From the NCBI GenBank assembly GCA_018651345.1, contig JABIEF010000067.1, positions 1 through 63,417 of the forward strand: a stretch of DNA of 63,417 bases, written 5' to 3'. Source of the DNA: Rhodobiaceae bacterium (GTDB taxonomy: Bacteria > Pseudomonadota > Alphaproteobacteria > Rhizobiales > TMED25). A program made the position numbers and the translations under genes. The notes under the pieces were generated by a model, which was given only the letters and a program-made list of their open reading frames with translations, was not told the origin of the DNA and ran no database searches. This document shows positions 8,207 to 17,855 of this stretch, piece after piece (the first letter of the stretch is position 1; the number at the start of each line of letters is the position of its first letter).

Positions 8207-8334
8207 TATATTATATCCTTAATTTACTATATTAAAAATTATTGCCACGAGCTATGCTATTTTGTCAAAAGAAAATATTATTATTTATCAATATTATCAT
8301 AATATGTTAATAAACATTATATTTAATATATGAG

Positions 8335-9687
8335 ATGACAATGGAAATTAAAAATAAAAAATCAATAAAAGCATTTAATTCACCTGGACTAAAAGGTACC
8401 ATTACTATTCCAGGAGACAAGTCAATATCTCATAGAGCATTGATACTAGGTTCAATGTGTATAGGCAAGACCATAATTAAGGGATTGCTTGAATCAGAGG
8501 ATATTTTTTCTACAATCAACGCATTAATTAAATTTGGTGTTGATATAGAACGAAAAGAAAATGGTGATTTTATAGTTAATGGCGTTGGTATAGGAGGATA
8601 CTTACAACCCGACGAACCTATATATCTTGGAAATTCTGGTACAAGCGCTAGATTGTTAATTGGTTTGATTTCAAGTTGCGATATAACAGTAGATTTTTTA
8701 GGGGATGAATCCCTTTCATCTCGGCCTATGAATAGAATTATCGATCCAATCCTTAGGATGGGTGCTGAAATTATTAAGGGAGATAAAAGTAAATTACCTT
8801 TTACTGTAAAGGGTTCTTCTACTCCTTTGCCAATTGTATATGAAATGAAAATACCATCAGCACAGATTAAATCTGCCATTATGCTCTCAGCTTTGAATAT
8901 TCGAGGAGAAACAACAATAATTGAGCCGGTATTAACAAGAGATCATACGGAAAACCTGTTGAATATATTTGGAGGCAATATAACAATAACTAAAAATAAT
9001 TTAGGACATAAATGTATAAGAATTAATGGTCATAAAGAATTAAAATCTTCACATATTGAAGTTCCTGGAGACCCAAGCTCAGCAGCTTTTATTATAGTAG
9101 CAGCCCTTATTGTTCCTGGCTCTAGGGTTATTATTAAAAATGTAATGATAAATAAGACGAGATCTATTTTTATAGATTTTCTAATTGAGATGGGAGCTGA
9201 TATTACATTTTTATCGGAATATCAAAATAGTGGTGAGAAAGTGGTAGATTTAAGGGTTAACTATAGTCAATTACATGGTATCGATATTCCACCTATAGCT
9301 GCACCATCTATGATTGATGAATATTTAATAATTTCTATTGCAGCTGCATATGCGGAGGGAAAAACGTTATTAAGGGGTTTGGGTGAGCTGAGAGTTAAAG
9401 AGAGTGATAGATTTAGTGCTATAAAAAATATTTTACAGTCCGCAGGGATTAAATCCGAATCTTTTGATGATGATATTACGATATATGGTAACGATGGATC
9501 TGTAAAAGGGGGGTTTTCAATAAATACAAATTTAGACCATAGGGTAGCAATGTCTGCTATTGTCATGGGATTAGGTGCCGAAGAACCAATCGAGATTGAT
9601 GATAGTAGCTCTATTAATACAAGTTTTTCTGAGTTTTTTGATATTATTGAGACTATGGGTGGAAAAATAAAAAACAATGAAAATTAA
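8335..9687 (+). CDS. aroA: 3-phosphoshikimate 1-carboxyvinyltransferase (EPSP synthase)
   Basis: 450 aa. Transfers enolpyruvyl from PEP to shikimate-3-phosphate (sixth step of the shikimate pathway). Landmarks: PGDKSISHRALIL with the substrate-binding Lys (about 23-36), LGNSGTSARLLIGL (about 98-111), a SIDEY-type DEYL segment, RVKESDRF (about 356-363) and NLDHRVAMS near the C-terminus. Full family length. Two ATGs lie six bases apart (8335 and 8341). It is the first gene of a plus-strand run and overlaps cmk by 11 bases, so it is translationally coupled to it. Confidence 0.95.
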   Translation: MTMEIKNKKSIKAFNSPGLKGTITIPGDKSISHRALILGSMCIGKTIIKGLLESEDIFSTINALIKFGVDIERKENGDFIVNGVGIGGYLQPDEPIYLGNSGTSARLLIGLISSCDITVDFLGDESLSSRPMNRIIDPILRMGAEIIKGDKSKLPFTVKGSSTPLPIVYEMKIPSAQIKSAIMLSALNIRGETTIIEPVLTRDHTENLLNIFGGNITITKNNLGHKCIRINGHKELKSSHIEVPGDPSSAAFIIVAALIVPGSRVIIKNVMINKTRSIFIDFLIEMGADITFLSEYQNSGEKVVDLRVNYSQLHGIDIPPIAAPSMIDEYLIISIAAAYAEGKTLLRGLGELRVKESDRFSAIKNILQSAGIKSESFDDDITIYGNDGSVKGGFSINTNLDHRVAMSAIVMGLGAEEPIEIDDSSSINTSFSEFFDIIETMGGKIKNNEN

Positions 9688-10303
9688 TAACTTAGTAATT
9701 GCAATAGACGGAACTGCTGCAAGTGGAAAAGGTACTTTAGGAAAAAAGCTTGCTGAATCCTACAAAATCCCTTATTTAGATACAGGTAATCTATATAGAT
9801 CAGTTGCCTCTCTTATGTTAAGTGCGAATGTTGACCTAAATGATCAGGAAATTGCTATAAAAATAGCTAAATCACTCGATCTAAAAACTGTAAATGTTTT
9901 TAATAATAGGAATATAGAAGTTACAAATGCGTCCTCTTTAATCGCACAATTTGAAGGGGTTAGAAATGTTTTATTGGATTTTCAAAGAGAATTTGCTAAA
10001 GATGGTGCGGTCGTAGATGGAAGGGATATAGGAACTGTTGTATTGCCAAGCTCAGATCATAAATTTTATATAACTGCTTCGTCAGAAGTTAGAGCAATAA
10101 GAAGATTTGAACAATATAAAGAAAATAATGAAAAAATTGATTTAAAAACAATAAAGTATGATATAGAAGCAAGAGATAAAAGGGATAAAGAAAGAATTAT
10201 TGCTCCATTAAAAATAGCTGATGATGCAATTATAATTGATACTACGAATTTATCTATAAAATCTGTTTTTGATTTTGCTGTTATGCATATAGATAATAAA
10301 TGA
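9677..10303 (+). CDS. cmk: cytidylate kinase
   Basis: 208 aa. Phosphorylates CMP/dCMP. N-terminal P-loop GTAASGKGT (12-20), the YLDTGNLYRSVA CMP-binding segment (about 33-44; DTG.lYR signature), and VDGRDIGTVVLP (about 112-123). The C-terminal lid RRFEQYK...RDKRDKERIIAPL carries the expected Arg residues. Placement between aroA and rpsA is the standard order across Proteobacteria. The start overlaps the end of aroA. Confidence 0.95.
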   Translation: MKINNLVIAIDGTAASGKGTLGKKLAESYKIPYLDTGNLYRSVASLMLSANVDLNDQEIAIKIAKSLDLKTVNVFNNRNIEVTNASSLIAQFEGVRNVLLDFQREFAKDGAVVDGRDIGTVVLPSSDHKFYITASSEVRAIRRFEQYKENNEKIDLKTIKYDIEARDKRDKERIIAPLKIADDAIIIDTTNLSIKSVFDFAVMHIDNK

Positions 10304-10343
10304 TAATTTAAATACAAATAAAATAGAAAGTTTAGGAGATTGC

Positions 10344-12206
10344 ATGGAAGACCAAATTTTAAACCAAATGAATCCAACTATCGATGACTTTGCCTTGCTT
10401 CTTGATGAGAGCATGAATAAAATGAGCCTTGCGGAAGGACGTATTGTAACAGGAACTGTAATAGCTATTGAAAATGATTTTGCTATTGTTGATGTTGGTC
10501 TAAAAACAGAAGGAAGAGTTCCTCTTAAAGAATTTAAATCTCCAACTAATAAAGTACTTCCAGGAGTTGGTGATGAAATTGAGGTTTTTCTAGATAGAGT
10601 TGAAAATTCAAATGGCGAAGCGGTTTTAAGTCGTGAAAAAGCAAAGCGTGAAGAAAGTTGGGATATATTACAAAAACTTCATGACGATAATGTAAAAGTT
10701 GACGGTATTATATCGGGGAGAGTAAAAGGTGGATTTACTGTTGAACTAGATGGAGCAATTGCTTTCCTACCAGGTAGTCAAGTGGATGTAAGACCTATAA
10801 GAGATATAGGGTCAATGTTAAATGTATCACAACCTTTTTTGATATTAAAGATGGATAAGAAAAGAGGCAACATAGTTGTTTCAAGGAGAGCGGTTCTTGA
10901 AGAGACACGTGCGGAACAGAGGACAGAGCTTGTAGACAATCTTGCAGAAGGCCAAACTGTTGAAGGTATTGTTAAAAATATTACAGATTATGGTGCATTC
11001 ATTGATTTAGGTGGAATTGACGGGCTTCTTCATGTTACCGACATATCATGGAGGAGAGTTACGCATCCTAGTGATTTATTAAAACTAGGTCAGCAAGTTA
11101 AAGTACAAATTGTAAAAATTAATCCTGAGACTAAGCGTGTTAGCCTTGGAATGAAACAACTAGAAGTTGATCCTTGGGAAAATATTCACACAAGATATCC
11201 AATTAATTCTAAGTTTAAGGGTATCGTAACAAATATTACAGATTATGGTGCTTTTGTGGAATTAGAGCCAGGTGTTGAGGGTTTAGCTCATGTTTCAGAA
11301 ATGAGTTGGACAAAAAAAAATATACACCCAGGAAAGATTGTTTCAAGTTCTCAGGAAACAGAAGTGGTAATTTTAGAAATAGATGTACCAAAAAGACGCA
11401 TTTCTTTGGGTATGAAACAATGTATTGATAATCCTTGGTCTGCTTTTGCTGAAAAGAACCCTGTAGGTTCTGTTATTTCTGGTGAAGTTAAAAATTCTAC
11501 AGAATTTGGTTTATTTATTGGGTTAGATGGAGATGTTGACGGTATGGTTCACACATCTGATCTTGATTGGAATGAAAAACCTGAAATAGCAATTGAGAGT
11601 TATAAAAAAGGTCAGGTAATTGAAGCTAAAATTCTTGATATCGATATTGAGAAAGAAAGAATTAGTTTGGGTGTAAAACAACTAGCTAAAGATACTCGTG
11701 CAAAAACTAGCGATCTAAAAAAAGGTTCTGTGGTTACATGTCATATTATATCAGTTAGAGAAGGTGGAATTGATGTAACTATTGGTGAGAATGGCACCGC
11801 AGCATCAATTAGAAGAGCAGATTTATCTGTAGATAAATCCGAACAAAGACCCGAAAGATTTGCTGTAGGAGAGATGGTTGATGCTCGTATAATGCAGATT
11901 GATACAAAGGGTAATAAAGTTACTCTTTCTATAAAAGCTTTACAAATTGCAGAAGAAAAAGAAGCCGTTCAGCAATACGGTTCTGCAGACTCAGGAGCAT
12001 CACTTGGAGATATTTTAGGAGAAGCCCTTAGTCGAGAAAGCAATGAAGTGAAGGAAGAATCTGAAAAAAAACCTAAGAAGAGCGTCAAAAAAGATGTATC
12101 TGTTAAAAAGGAAAAAAAATTAGATTCTGAAATTAAGGATGATTCTGAAAAAAAGGAAGTTAAGAAAAAAGTTACAAAAACTAAACCTTCTAAAGTTTCA
12201 GATTGA
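10344..12206 (+). CDS. rpsA: 30S ribosomal protein S1
   Basis: 620 aa. Six S1/OB-fold repeats can be counted, beginning near residues 33, 119, 204, 289, 376 and 460. The best conserved repeats carry VKNITDYGAFIDLGGIDGLLHVTDISW and VTNITDYGAFVELEPGVEGLAHVSEMSW-type cores. A Lys/Glu-rich tail (about 570-620), longer than in E. coli S1, follows the last repeat. S1 helps load mRNAs onto the 30S subunit. An AGGAG motif eight bases before the ATG marks the start. Follows cmk by 40 bases. Confidence 0.95.
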   Translation: MEDQILNQMNPTIDDFALLLDESMNKMSLAEGRIVTGTVIAIENDFAIVDVGLKTEGRVPLKEFKSPTNKVLPGVGDEIEVFLDRVENSNGEAVLSREKAKREESWDILQKLHDDNVKVDGIISGRVKGGFTVELDGAIAFLPGSQVDVRPIRDIGSMLNVSQPFLILKMDKKRGNIVVSRRAVLEETRAEQRTELVDNLAEGQTVEGIVKNITDYGAFIDLGGIDGLLHVTDISWRRVTHPSDLLKLGQQVKVQIVKINPETKRVSLGMKQLEVDPWENIHTRYPINSKFKGIVTNITDYGAFVELEPGVEGLAHVSEMSWTKKNIHPGKIVSSSQETEVVILEIDVPKRRISLGMKQCIDNPWSAFAEKNPVGSVISGEVKNSTEFGLFIGLDGDVDGMVHTSDLDWNEKPEIAIESYKKGQVIEAKILDIDIEKERISLGVKQLAKDTRAKTSDLKKGSVVTCHIISVREGGIDVTIGENGTAASIRRADLSVDKSEQRPERFAVGEMVDARIMQIDTKGNKVTLSIKALQIAEEKEAVQQYGSADSGASLGDILGEALSRESNEVKEESEKKPKKSVKKDVSVKKEKKLDSEIKDDSEKKEVKKKVTKTKPSKVSD

Positions 12207-12236
12207 TAAATAATTATATGAATTGGATATTGGACT

Positions 12237-13193
12237 ATGGCTTCAATTGATCCAGGTTTTATGGCTGAGCGAAAAAGTATAAGAAGAAGACTATCTCTTT
12301 GGCGTATTTTTTCATTTATCTTACTATTAGCAATAATTAGTATTTTTTTTACTAAAGATAAAAATTTTCAGAATATATATAATAATCATATTGCAACAAT
12401 AGAAATCAATGGTCTAATTACCGGTAATAAAGAAATAATTGCCGTGCTAAAGGAAATGCGGGAAAGTAAGAATGTCACCGCAGTGATTGTATATATTGAT
12501 AGTCCAGGTGGCACTACAGTGGGTTCAGAAATTCTCTACGATGAATTAAGAAAGTTAGGAGAAGAGAAGCCTCTGGTTGCTGTTATGGGTACTATAGCCA
12601 CTTCGGGGGGGTATATTGCCGCATTAAGTGCTGATTATATTGTAGCTAGGGGTAATACTGTTACAGGTTCTATTGGTGTACTTTTACAATGGGTTAGAAT
12701 AGATGAAGGTTTAAAGAAACTTGGAATTGAAGTGAACGCTCTAAAGAGCGGGGCATTGAAGGCAGAACCGGATTTTATTGGTCCGGCATCTGTTAAAACA
12801 TTACAAGTAACTCAAAGTCTTATTGACGATTCTTATAATTGGTTTATTAAACTTGTTTCTGAAAGAAGAAAGATGAGCATCGAAAAAGTAAGAAAACTAT
12901 CAGACGGTAGAGTGTATACTGGAAGGCAAGCGCTAAATAACGGATTAATAGATATTCTTGGAGGCGAAGAAGAAGCAATCAATTGGTTAGTAAATTCAAA
13001 TGGTGTGAGTAAGGATATGATTGTTCTAGAATGGGATGATTATTTAGATAAAGATATTAAAATTATACCAAGTTTTGCCTCTAAAGTTTTTGGATTATTT
13101 GGAATAGAACTGAAAAATTATGGTATATTTCAAAATAGGATTACCGAAGAAGGGCTTGATGGCTTATTGTCTCTTTGGCACCCAGTAAATTAA
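12237..13193 (+). CDS. sppA: signal peptide peptidase SppA (short, S49 family)
   Basis: 318 aa. One N-terminal membrane anchor (about 20-40), then the S49 serine protease domain: IDSPGGTTVGSEILYDEL (about 88-105), the nucleophile region ATSGGY with Ser123, and Lys175 in SGALKAE, 52 residues later, as the general base of the Ser-Lys dyad. Short single-domain form like the Bacillus enzyme. It degrades leftover signal peptides in the inner membrane. Lies between rpsA and ihfB, the normal alphaproteobacterial order. Confidence 0.9.
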   Translation: MASIDPGFMAERKSIRRRLSLWRIFSFILLLAIISIFFTKDKNFQNIYNNHIATIEINGLITGNKEIIAVLKEMRESKNVTAVIVYIDSPGGTTVGSEILYDELRKLGEEKPLVAVMGTIATSGGYIAALSADYIVARGNTVTGSIGVLLQWVRIDEGLKKLGIEVNALKSGALKAEPDFIGPASVKTLQVTQSLIDDSYNWFIKLVSERRKMSIEKVRKLSDGRVYTGRQALNNGLIDILGGEEEAINWLVNSNGVSKDMIVLEWDDYLDKDIKIIPSFASKVFGLFGIELKNYGIFQNRITEEGLDGLLSLWHPVN

Positions 13194-13214
13194 ATTTTAT
13201 TATAAGGAAGACTA

Positions 13215-13499
13215 ATGATTAAATCGGAGTTGATAGAACAATTATCAAAGGAATATCCACATTTATATAATCGTGATATAGAAAGAATTGTTAACACCTT
13301 CTATTCTACAATATCAGATGCTTTAGCTGAAGGAAATCGAGTTGAATTAAGAGGATTCGGTGCTTTCTCGTTAAAGAAGAGAGCAGCGAGAGTTGGAAGA
13401 AATCCAAAATCAGGCGAAGCAGTCAATGTACCTAAAAAAGTGGTGATCTTTTATAAGCCAGGTAAAGATTTAAAGAATCGTTTGAATAATATTGGTTAA
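13215..13499 (+). CDS. ihfB: integration host factor subunit beta
   Basis: 94 aa, normal length. N-terminal [15 protein letters not shown], the [19 protein letters not shown] arm and the [22 protein letters not shown] intercalating-proline hairpin identify IHF-beta and not HU. It bends DNA with IHF-alpha in recombination, replication and transcription. The position after rpsA-sppA supports the beta assignment. AAGGAAG eight bases before ATG. Confidence 0.93.
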   Translation: MIKSELIEQLSKEYPHLYNRDIERIVNTFYSTISDALAEGNRVELRGFGAFSLKKRAARVGRNPKSGEAVNVPKKVVIFYKPGKDLKNRLNNIG

Positions 13500-13529
13500 T
13501 TTGCAAATAATTATTTAGGAATAATTCTC

Positions 13530-14237
13530 TTGATATTTAATAAAAAAAAATTATTATTTTGCGCATTAGATACAAAGAATTTATCTTCAGCAGTTAGTCT
13601 GACTAATATAATTAAAGATCATATAGATGGAATAAAAATTGGATTAGAGGCTTACTATTCTATTGGTATTGAAGGTTATAGAGAGTTAGCAGATATTGGA
13701 ATTCCAATTTTCTTGGATTTAAAATTACATGATATCCCTAATACTGTTCATTCTGCAATAAAGGCTTTATTGCCATTAAAACCTGCAATTTTAAATATAC
13801 ATGCCAGTGGTGGAGAGAAGATGATGAGATCCGCTGTAGAAGCGATATCAGATAGTTTCGATCATAAACCTTTGCTGATAGGGGTCACAGTTTTAACAAG
13901 TTTAGATAGTAAAGATTTAATAAAACTTGGTATAAATAGTGATAGCAATGAACATGCCGTGAGATTAGCAGAGCTTGCTAAAAATTCTGGATTAGATGGT
14001 GTGGTTTGTAGCCCTTTTGAAGCAGCTAATATTAAAGAAATTTGTGGTAATAATTTTATTACTATTGTCCCTGGTATTAGACCAGAAGGTTCTGCTATTA
14101 ATGATCAAAAAAGATTTATGACACCATATCAAGCGATAAATAATGGGGCCGATATAATTATAATTGGTAGGCCAATAACCTCTTCAAAGGACCCGTTAAA
14201 AGCGGTAATGGCAATTCGTGAAGATATGAATGTATGA
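13530..14237 (+). CDS. pyrF: orotidine 5'-phosphate decarboxylase
   Basis: 235 aa. Last step of UMP synthesis. The catalytic DxKxxD array is LDLKLHDIPNT (about 68-78); an N-terminal LFCALDTKN holds the first Asp, and IVPGIRPEG (about 185-193) is the phosphate-binding loop. No in-frame ATG precedes the conserved core, so TTG at 13530, after a TAGGAA Shine-Dalgarno-like motif, is the likely start. It overlaps trpF by four bases (ATGA). Confidence 0.93.
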   Translation: MIFNKKKLLFCALDTKNLSSAVSLTNIIKDHIDGIKIGLEAYYSIGIEGYRELADIGIPIFLDLKLHDIPNTVHSAIKALLPLKPAILNIHASGGEKMMRSAVEAISDSFDHKPLLIGVTVLTSLDSKDLIKLGINSDSNEHAVRLAELAKNSGLDGVVCSPFEAANIKEICGNNFITIVPGIRPEGSAINDQKRFMTPYQAINNGADIIIIGRPITSSKDPLKAVMAIREDMNV

Positions 14238-14878
14238 CTTATAAAATAGGTATAAAAATATGTGGTTTAAAAGAGCAATATGCCATTGAATCTTCAGTGG
14301 AAAATGAAGTAGATATGTTAGGTTTTGTATTTTATGAAGATAGCCCAAGAAATCTAGATTTTAGTCTAGCAAAAAAACTATTCAGCTTCGTCCCTAGTAA
14401 TGTAACTGCTATAGCATTATTGGTTAATCCAACGGATGATTATTTAAAAAAAATAATTAATGATGTTGGTATAAATACAATTCAACTGCACGGCCAAGAG
14501 ACAGCAGAAAGAACTGCAGAGATAAAGAGTATCTATAACTTTGATATTATAAAAGCTTTTTCTGTTAAGAATCTCAAAAGTATTCAAAATTGTGATTTAT
14601 ATAAAGAAAGTGTAAGTAAATTTTTATTTGACGCGGAACCACCACTAAATTCACTTAGACCTGGTGGGAATGGAAATATTTTTGACTGGAAGATTTTAAA
14701 AAATTATACTAGTAATGTGCCTTGGATTTTATCAGGAGGCCTTAATCCAGATAATATTAAAGATGCAATAGAAGAATCAGGAACTAATTTTGTTGACGTT
14801 TCGTCTGGTGTAGAGAGTAAAAGTGGAATAAAAGATATTGGTCTAATTAATAAATTTGTCAAGAATGCAAGAAAATAG
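14234..14878 (+). CDS. trpF: phosphoribosylanthranilate isomerase
   Basis: 214 aa. Third step of tryptophan synthesis (PRA to CdRP). IKICGLKE (about 7-14) carries the catalytic Cys, MLGFVFYEDSPRN follows, TIQLHGQE (about 81-88) and FLFDAE (about 132-137) holds the catalytic Asp. ILSGGLNPDN and VDVSSGVE are the phosphate-binding loops. Translationally coupled to pyrF and 18 bases upstream of trpB. The pyrF-trpF-trpB-trpA-accD-folC order is common in Alphaproteobacteria. Confidence 0.95.
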   Translation: MTYKIGIKICGLKEQYAIESSVENEVDMLGFVFYEDSPRNLDFSLAKKLFSFVPSNVTAIALLVNPTDDYLKKIINDVGINTIQLHGQETAERTAEIKSIYNFDIIKAFSVKNLKSIQNCDLYKESVSKFLFDAEPPLNSLRPGGNGNIFDWKILKNYTSNVPWILSGGLNPDNIKDAIEESGTNFVDVSSGVESKSGIKDIGLINKFVKNARK

Positions 14879-14896
14879 CTATGAAGGAATTTTCTC

Positions 14897-16114
14897 ATGA
14901 ATAATGAACAAAAAAATTCATATAAATCTGGGCCAGATGAGAACGGTAGGTTTGGAATATTTGGCGGAAGATTTGTTGCTGAAACTCTTATGCCATTAAT
15001 CTTAGATCTTGAAAAAGCATATAATAAAGCCAAAGAAGATATTGATTTTCTTGAAGAATTAAATGAATTAAATGCAAAATATGCAGGTAGACCTAGTCCG
15101 TTATATTATGCGGAAAGATTAACCGAGCACTTAGGAGGTGCAAAAATATATTTTAAACGGGATGAATTAAACCATACTGGTAGTCATAAGATAAATAATT
15201 GTCTGGGACAGATTTTATTAGCTAGAAGAATGGGTAAGAAGCGCATAATCGCAGAAACAGGAGCTGGACAGCATGGGGTTGCTGTTGCAACAGTGGCAGC
15301 AAGGTTTGGTCTTCCTTGCGTCATATATATGGGTGCGACTGATATAGAGAGACAGAAACCAAATTTATTTAGAATGAAGTTGTTAGGTGCTGAGGTTATA
15401 CCGGTTACATCCGGAACTGGAACTTTAAAAGATGCTATGAATGAAGCATTAAGAGATTGGGTAACAAATGTTGATGATACTTTCTACATTATAGGCACTG
15501 TTGCAGGACCTCACCCTTACCCGTCAATGGTTAGAGATTTTCAATCTGTGATTGGTACTGAAGCAAAACAACAAATCCTTGATGAGGAAGGTAGATTACC
15601 TGATTATCTAATGGCATGTATTGGTGGAGGATCTAATGCTATGGGTCTTTTTTATCCATTCTTAGATGATGTAAATGTAGAAATGATAGGAGTTGAGGCT
15701 GGCGGTAAGGGGCTTCAAACAGAAGAGCATTGTGCAAGCCTTAGCGCAGGAAAACCTGGAGTACTTCATGGTAATAGAACATACTTACTTCAAAATTCAG
15801 ATGGACAAATTACTGAAGGACATTCTATTTCTGCAGGATTAGATTATCCTGGAATAGGACCTGAGCATGCATGGTTAAACGATATTGGTAGAGTTCAATA
15901 CGTAGCAATTACAGACCAAGAAGCTCTCGATGCTTTTAAGATGTGTACTAAATTAGAGGGTATAATACCCGCCCTAGAACCATCACATGCAATAGCACAT
16001 TTAATAAAAATAGCTCCAAAGATGTCGCGAGATAAGCTAATTATTGTTAATCTCTGTGGCCGAGGAGATAAAGATATTTTCGCAATTGCTGAACATTTAA
16101 ATATGGCAATATAA
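14897..16114 (+). CDS. trpB: tryptophan synthase beta chain
   Basis: 405 aa. The PLP lysine is Lys98 in [22 protein letters not shown] (about 120-132), the [13 protein letters not shown] phosphate loop (about 242-254) and the EPSHA substrate region near the end are all present. Condenses indole and serine within the alpha2-beta2 complex made with the next gene product. Two bases separate it from trpA, so the pair is co-translated. Full length; no anomalies. Confidence 0.96.
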   Translation: MNNEQKNSYKSGPDENGRFGIFGGRFVAETLMPLILDLEKAYNKAKEDIDFLEELNELNAKYAGRPSPLYYAERLTEHLGGAKIYFKRDELNHTGSHKINNCLGQILLARRMGKKRIIAETGAGQHGVAVATVAARFGLPCVIYMGATDIERQKPNLFRMKLLGAEVIPVTSGTGTLKDAMNEALRDWVTNVDDTFYIIGTVAGPHPYPSMVRDFQSVIGTEAKQQILDEEGRLPDYLMACIGGGSNAMGLFYPFLDDVNVEMIGVEAGGKGLQTEEHCASLSAGKPGVLHGNRTYLLQNSDGQITEGHSISAGLDYPGIGPEHAWLNDIGRVQYVAITDQEALDAFKMCTKLEGIIPALEPSHAIAHLIKIAPKMSRDKLIIVNLCGRGDKDIFAIAEHLNMAI

Positions 16115-16116
16115 TA

Positions 16117-16920
16117 ATGATAAAAACAAGAATTGATAAATGTTTTAATAATTTAAAGGCTAAGAATAAAAAAGGTTTAGTTACATTTATAACTGCGGGT
16201 GATCCAAATTACGATACGTCATTAGAGGTACTTAAAGGATTACCATCTGCAGGAGCAAGTATGATAGAGATCGGCATGCCATTTACAGATCCAATGGCTG
16301 ATGGTCCTGCAATACAAGCTTCATCGTTAAGAGCACTTAAATCTGGTCAGAATATGACTAAGACACTTAATTTGGTTAAGGAATTTCGCAAAACCAATCA
16401 ACAAACACCAATTATATTAATGGGCTATTACAATCCAGTCTATGCATACGGTAATGATCAATTTCTAGAAGATGCTTTTAGAGTAGGTGTCGATGGTTTA
16501 ATTATTGTTGATTTACCGCCGGAAGAAGATGATGAATTGTGCCTTAAAGCTATTAGAAAGGGTATTTCTTTTATAAGGTTAGCAACGCCAACAACAGATA
16601 ATAAAAGACTTGAAAGTGTTCTGAAAAATACATCAGGTTTTTTATATTACGTCTCGATTGCAGGTATAACGGGTGCCGCTACTCCAAATATAGATAATGT
16701 TAGAGATGTAATAAAAAGAATAAAAAATAAGACAAATCTACCGATTGGAGTTGGTTTTGGAGTCAAAACAAAACAAAATGTTGAAGATATGGCAAAGATA
16801 GCAGATGCTGTAATTGTAGGATCAGCATTGGTAAGTTTGATGAACAATGACAATAAAGATGACATTTCCATCGTTAAAGATGTCTTGGATAAAGTTATTG
16901 AATTGGCAGAAGGTTTATAA
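16117..16920 (+). CDS. trpA: tryptophan synthase alpha chain
   Basis: 267 aa TIM barrel. Catalytic Glu51 (MIEIGMPFTDP) and Asp62 (MADGP) are in place. YYVSIAGITGA (about 176-186) and the IGVGFGVKT phosphate loop (about 210-218) are conserved. Cleaves indole-3-glycerol phosphate and channels indole to TrpB. The ATG follows trpB directly; 39 bases separate it from accD. Confidence 0.96.
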   Translation: MIKTRIDKCFNNLKAKNKKGLVTFITAGDPNYDTSLEVLKGLPSAGASMIEIGMPFTDPMADGPAIQASSLRALKSGQNMTKTLNLVKEFRKTNQQTPIILMGYYNPVYAYGNDQFLEDAFRVGVDGLIIVDLPPEEDDELCLKAIRKGISFIRLATPTTDNKRLESVLKNTSGFLYYVSIAGITGAATPNIDNVRDVIKRIKNKTNLPIGVGFGVKTKQNVEDMAKIADAVIVGSALVSLMNNDNKDDISIVKDVLDKVIELAEGL

Positions 16921-16959
16921 TTTTTTTTAAATAACTTTGAAAGTAAGAAAAATAAAAAA

Positions 16960-17811
16960 ATGAATTGGATAAATAACGTAGTTCGACCAAAAATACAGGG
17001 GATTTTATCAAAAAGAGATACTCCAAATAATTTATGGATAAAATGCCCAGAAACTGGACAAATGGTTTTTCATAGTGATTTAGAAGAAAATCAATGGGTT
17101 ATACCAGGATCAGAATATCATATGAAGATACCTGCAAAGAAAAGATTAGAATTCTTTTATGATAAAGGAGACTTTGAGTTAATTGAAACAAAAGAAATAA
17201 AATTAGATCCATTAAAATTTAAAGACGAAAAAAGATATATTGACCGAATAAAGGATGCGCGAAAGAAAACGGGTATGGACGACGCTGTAATAATTGCAAG
17301 AGGTTTATTGGGTGGGCATCCTACCATTTGTATCGTACAGGATTTTTCATTTATGGGAGGTTCTTTAGGGATGGCAGCAGGTGAAGCAATAATTAATGCA
17401 ATGTCAACTGCTGTTAAAAATAAAATGCCTGTTGTATTATTTTCTGCTGCTGGTGGTGCACGTATGCAAGAAGGAATATTATCGCTAATGCAAATGCCAA
17501 GAACTACAGTAGCTGTGCAACAACTAAATGATTCAGGTTTGCCATACATTGTTGTTTTGACTAACCCTACAACAGGTGGAGTTACTGCTTCATACGCTAT
17601 GCTTGGAGATGTTCACATTGCAGAACCTGGAGCATTAATTGGTTTTGCTGGACCTAGAGTGATTGAACAAACAATAAAAGAGAAGTTACCAGACGGGTTT
17701 CAAAGGGCAGAATATCTATTAGAGCATGGCATGATTGACATGGTAGTACACAGACATGAATTACGAGATAAATTAATAACAATATTCAGTCATTTAAATG
17801 TACTAAAATAA
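16960..17811 (+). CDS. accD: acetyl-CoA carboxylase carboxyltransferase subunit beta, zinc ribbon degenerate
   Basis: 283 aa. The crotonase-type core is complete ([48 protein letters not shown]), so it should form the carboxyltransferase with AccA for malonyl-CoA synthesis. The N-terminal CxxC-CxxC zinc ribbon of E. coli AccD is reduced to one cysteine: KCPETG (Cys29) keeps the first, while the other three positions are Thr, Ile and Ser. From memory, similar zinc-less AccD forms exist in Rhizobiales and Caulobacter, so this is likely lineage-typical and not a defect. Confidence 0.93.
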   Translation: MNWINNVVRPKIQGILSKRDTPNNLWIKCPETGQMVFHSDLEENQWVIPGSEYHMKIPAKKRLEFFYDKGDFELIETKEIKLDPLKFKDEKRYIDRIKDARKKTGMDDAVIIARGLLGGHPTICIVQDFSFMGGSLGMAAGEAIINAMSTAVKNKMPVVLFSAAGGARMQEGILSLMQMPRTTVAVQQLNDSGLPYIVVLTNPTTGGVTASYAMLGDVHIAEPGALIGFAGPRVIEQTIKEKLPDGFQRAEYLLEHGMIDMVVHRHELRDKLITIFSHLNVLK

Positions 17812-17855
17812 TAGAAAAATTTAATTATATAAATTTATTTAAGAGAGAAAATAGA

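Noticed and set aside
8430-9677. Two long minus-strand frames opposite aroA
   Set aside because: They are antisense shadows of a well-conserved gene in AT-rich DNA; products have no recognisable motifs.
17157-17549. 130-aa minus-strand frame opposite accD
   Set aside because: Shadow of the conserved carboxyltransferase core; no start signal.
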